Source: Falsiroseomonas ponticola (GTDB lineage: Bacteria; Pseudomonadota; Alphaproteobacteria; Acetobacterales; Acetobacteraceae). Taken from it: 64,000 nucleotides of DNA. Location: assembly GCF_016805305.1 (NCBI RefSeq), contig NZ_JAERQN010000001.1:1116001-1180000 (forward strand), written 5' to 3'. Below are positions 62,875 to 64,000 of this stretch, piece after piece. The notes beneath the pieces are model-generated. The model did not search any database. It had not been told where the DNA came from and was given only the letters and a program-made list of their open reading frames with translations. Position 1 is the stretch's first letter, and each line of letters opens with the position of its first letter. The position numbers and the translations under genes were made by a program.

Positions 62875-63213
62875 TCAGAACGGCAGCTTGAGGCCGCCAA
62901 GGCCGCCCGGGATGTTCATCCCCGCGGTCGCCTTCTGCATCTCCTCCGCCATCATCGCCTCCACCTTCTGCTTGGCGTCGGCATGGGCGGCGACGATCAG
63001 GTCCTCCAGCACCTCCCGGTCATCCATCAGGGAGGGATCGATGGTCAGCTTGCGGAGGTCGCCCTTGCCGGAGAGGCGGACCTTCACCATCCCGCCGCCG
63101 GAAGCCCCCTCCATCTCGGCGGCCTCCAGCTTCGCCTGCATCTCCTGCATGCGGGTCTGCATCTGCTGCGCCTGCTTCAGCATGTTGCCGAGGTTCTTCA
63201 TGGCGTCGCTCAA
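62875..63213 (-). CDS. YbaB/EbfC family nucleoid-associated protein
   Basis: A 112-residue protein with the family start '[20 protein letters not shown]', a coiled N-terminal helix, then '[20 protein letters not shown]'. Members bind DNA as dimers. The start overlaps the dnaX stop (ATGA), so it is coupled to dnaX, and recR follows 83 bp later. Confidence 0.95.
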   Translation of the reverse strand: MSDAMKNLGNMLKQAQQMQTRMQEMQAKLEAAEMEGASGGGMVKVRLSGKGDLRKLTIDPSLMDDREVLEDLIVAAHADAKQKVEAMMAEEMQKATAGMNIPGGLGGLKLPF

Positions 63214-64000
63214 TCCTCCGGTGAGATGTCGTCATCAAGCCCCGCCGGCTCCGCATCCGGCGGCGCGAAGTCGCGCCCCGGATCGGAATCGGCCGAGGGG
63301 GGTGGCAGCCCGTAATTGTCGAGGCTGGCATCGCGCACCGCCTCGATCGTCGCACCCGGGAAGGCTTCCAGCACCGCCTGCACCAGCGGGTGGGTGCGGG
63401 CGAGTGCCCGGCGGTCCTGCTCCGCCGCGCGGCCCTGGTCGGCCAGCGTCGGCTCGCCCTCGGCATTGGACAGCGCGACGGTCCAGCGCGTGCCCGTCGT
63501 CTCCAGCAGCAGCGCGGTGATCTGCTGCGCCAGGTCGCGCGGGGCATCGGGCTTGGTGCGGATCTCCACCCTGCCGGGCGTCACCTTCACGGGATGGACG
63601 CTGTGCACCAGGTGGGCGTGCAGCATCGGCTTGCGCCCATGCGCCAGCGCCGCGATGTCGCGGTAGGTGGCGACGACCGGCGCGGCCACGGCCTCCACCG
63701 GCGCCGCCACGGCCTGCGCCACGGCCATCGCCGCGCCCCCTCCGGCAATCGCCCGCAGCCCGCCCCCGCCCGGCGGCGGCGCGGCGGGCCCGGCCGGGGC
63801 GCCCGCACCCTGTTCGGTCAGCCGCCGCACCAGGTCGCCCGGCGTCGGCAGCTCCGCCACATGGGCGATGCGGATCAGCACCATCTCGGCCGCCGCGCGG
63901 CGGTCCACGCCATCCTGCGCGACCTCCTGCATCCCCTTCAGCAGCATCTGCCAGCAGCGCGCCAGCACGGGGATGGAAAGCCGGTCCGCCAGCTGCGCGC
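63210..64000 (-). CDS. dnaX: DNA polymerase III subunits gamma/tau (C-terminal part)
   Basis: The frame is open to the window edge, so the ATPase domain and start lie outside; about 263 C-terminal residues are visible. They include part of domain III ('[20 protein letters not shown]'), a Pro/Ala/Gly-rich linker, and a C-terminal domain with '[20 protein letters not shown]' earlier and '[20 protein letters not shown]' later. Assignment rests on these and on the dnaX-ybaB-recR order. Confidence 0.88.
   Translation of the reverse strand, partial: AQLADRLSIPVLARCWQMLLKGMQEVAQDGVDRRAAAEMVLIRIAHVAELPTPGDLVRRLTEQGAGAPAGPAAPPPGGGGLRAIAGGGAAMAVAQAVAAPVEAVAAPVVATYRDIAALAHGRKPMLHAHLVHSVHPVKVTPGRVEIRTKPDAPRDLAQQITALLLETTGTRWTVALSNAEGEPTLADQGRAAEQDRRALARTHPLVQAVLEAFPGATIEAVRDASLDNYGLPPPSADSDPGRDFAPPDAEPAGLDDDISPED

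Overview
This window is a nearly complete purple-bacterial photosynthesis gene cluster (PGC), about 6.3-57.4 kb, flanked by ordinary chromosomal genes. The DNA is very GC-rich. The PGC has type II reaction-centre genes (pufLM, puhA), LH1 (pufBA), a tetraheme PufC, PpsR/PpaA-type regulators and a spirilloxanthin-type crt set. Several TctC/Bug solute-binding proteins lie next to it. Together these suggest an aerobic or facultative anoxygenic phototrophic alphaproteobacterium of the Acetobacteraceae/Roseomonas type. The family-level placement is inference from gene content, not from a marker gene.

Layout. (1) 1-6.2 kb: a catabolic/uptake cluster with four Bug-family binding proteins, an enoyl-CoA hydratase, a class II aldolase and a decarboxylase-like protein. 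(2) 6.2-14.2 kb: a c-type cytochrome, a small membrane protein, then the minus-strand run ppaA, ppsR, bchG, a PucC-family carrier, bchP and hemC. (3) 14.4-33.9 kb: bchFNBHLM-lhaA-puhABC-orf106-acsF-puhE, then hemA-bchID-bchO, nearly all overlapping or tightly spaced. (4) 33.9-37.4 kb: crtB, bchE, bchJ. (5) 37.4-39.6 kb, minus strand: a DUF2189-like membrane protein and a type II NADH dehydrogenase. (6) 39.8-50.6 kb: the superoperon crtEF-bchCXYZ-pufBALMC, ending in a 16-bp-stem hairpin. (7) 50.6-57.4 kb: a YqaA/DedA-like protein, crtI, and crtD with a membrane protein; divergent from these is a cytochrome P450 coupled to an ATP-grasp enzyme. (8) 57.4-61.4 kb: phnCDEE-type ABC transporter. (9) 61.5-64 kb: a NIPSNAP protein and the housekeeping run dnaX (partial)-ybaB-recR.

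How it works together: HemA makes 5-aminolevulinate and HemC turns porphobilinogen into hydroxymethylbilane. BchHID inserts Mg and BchM methylates. Ring E is closed by AcsF (uses O2) or BchE (O2-independent, radical SAM). BchLNB and BchXYZ reduce the ring, BchF and BchC modify side chains, and BchG and BchP attach and reduce the tail. The Puf and Puh proteins build the RC-LH1 complex and CrtE/B/I/D/F make the carotenoid.

Regulation is unusually readable. Copies of an 18-bp palindrome, TGT-N12-ACA (fuller form TGTCAA-N6-TTGACA, the PpsR/CrtJ type), lie upstream of bchF, bchE, crtE and bchC and in the divergent promoter of the P450 and the membrane protein. The bchE copy overlaps an FNR/FixK-type box. 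No crtC, crtA, pufQ or puc genes are visible. The most novel block is the P450/ATP-grasp/membrane-protein group beside crtI and crtD. It carries PpsR-like sites, so it may be an undescribed carotenoid-tailoring branch.
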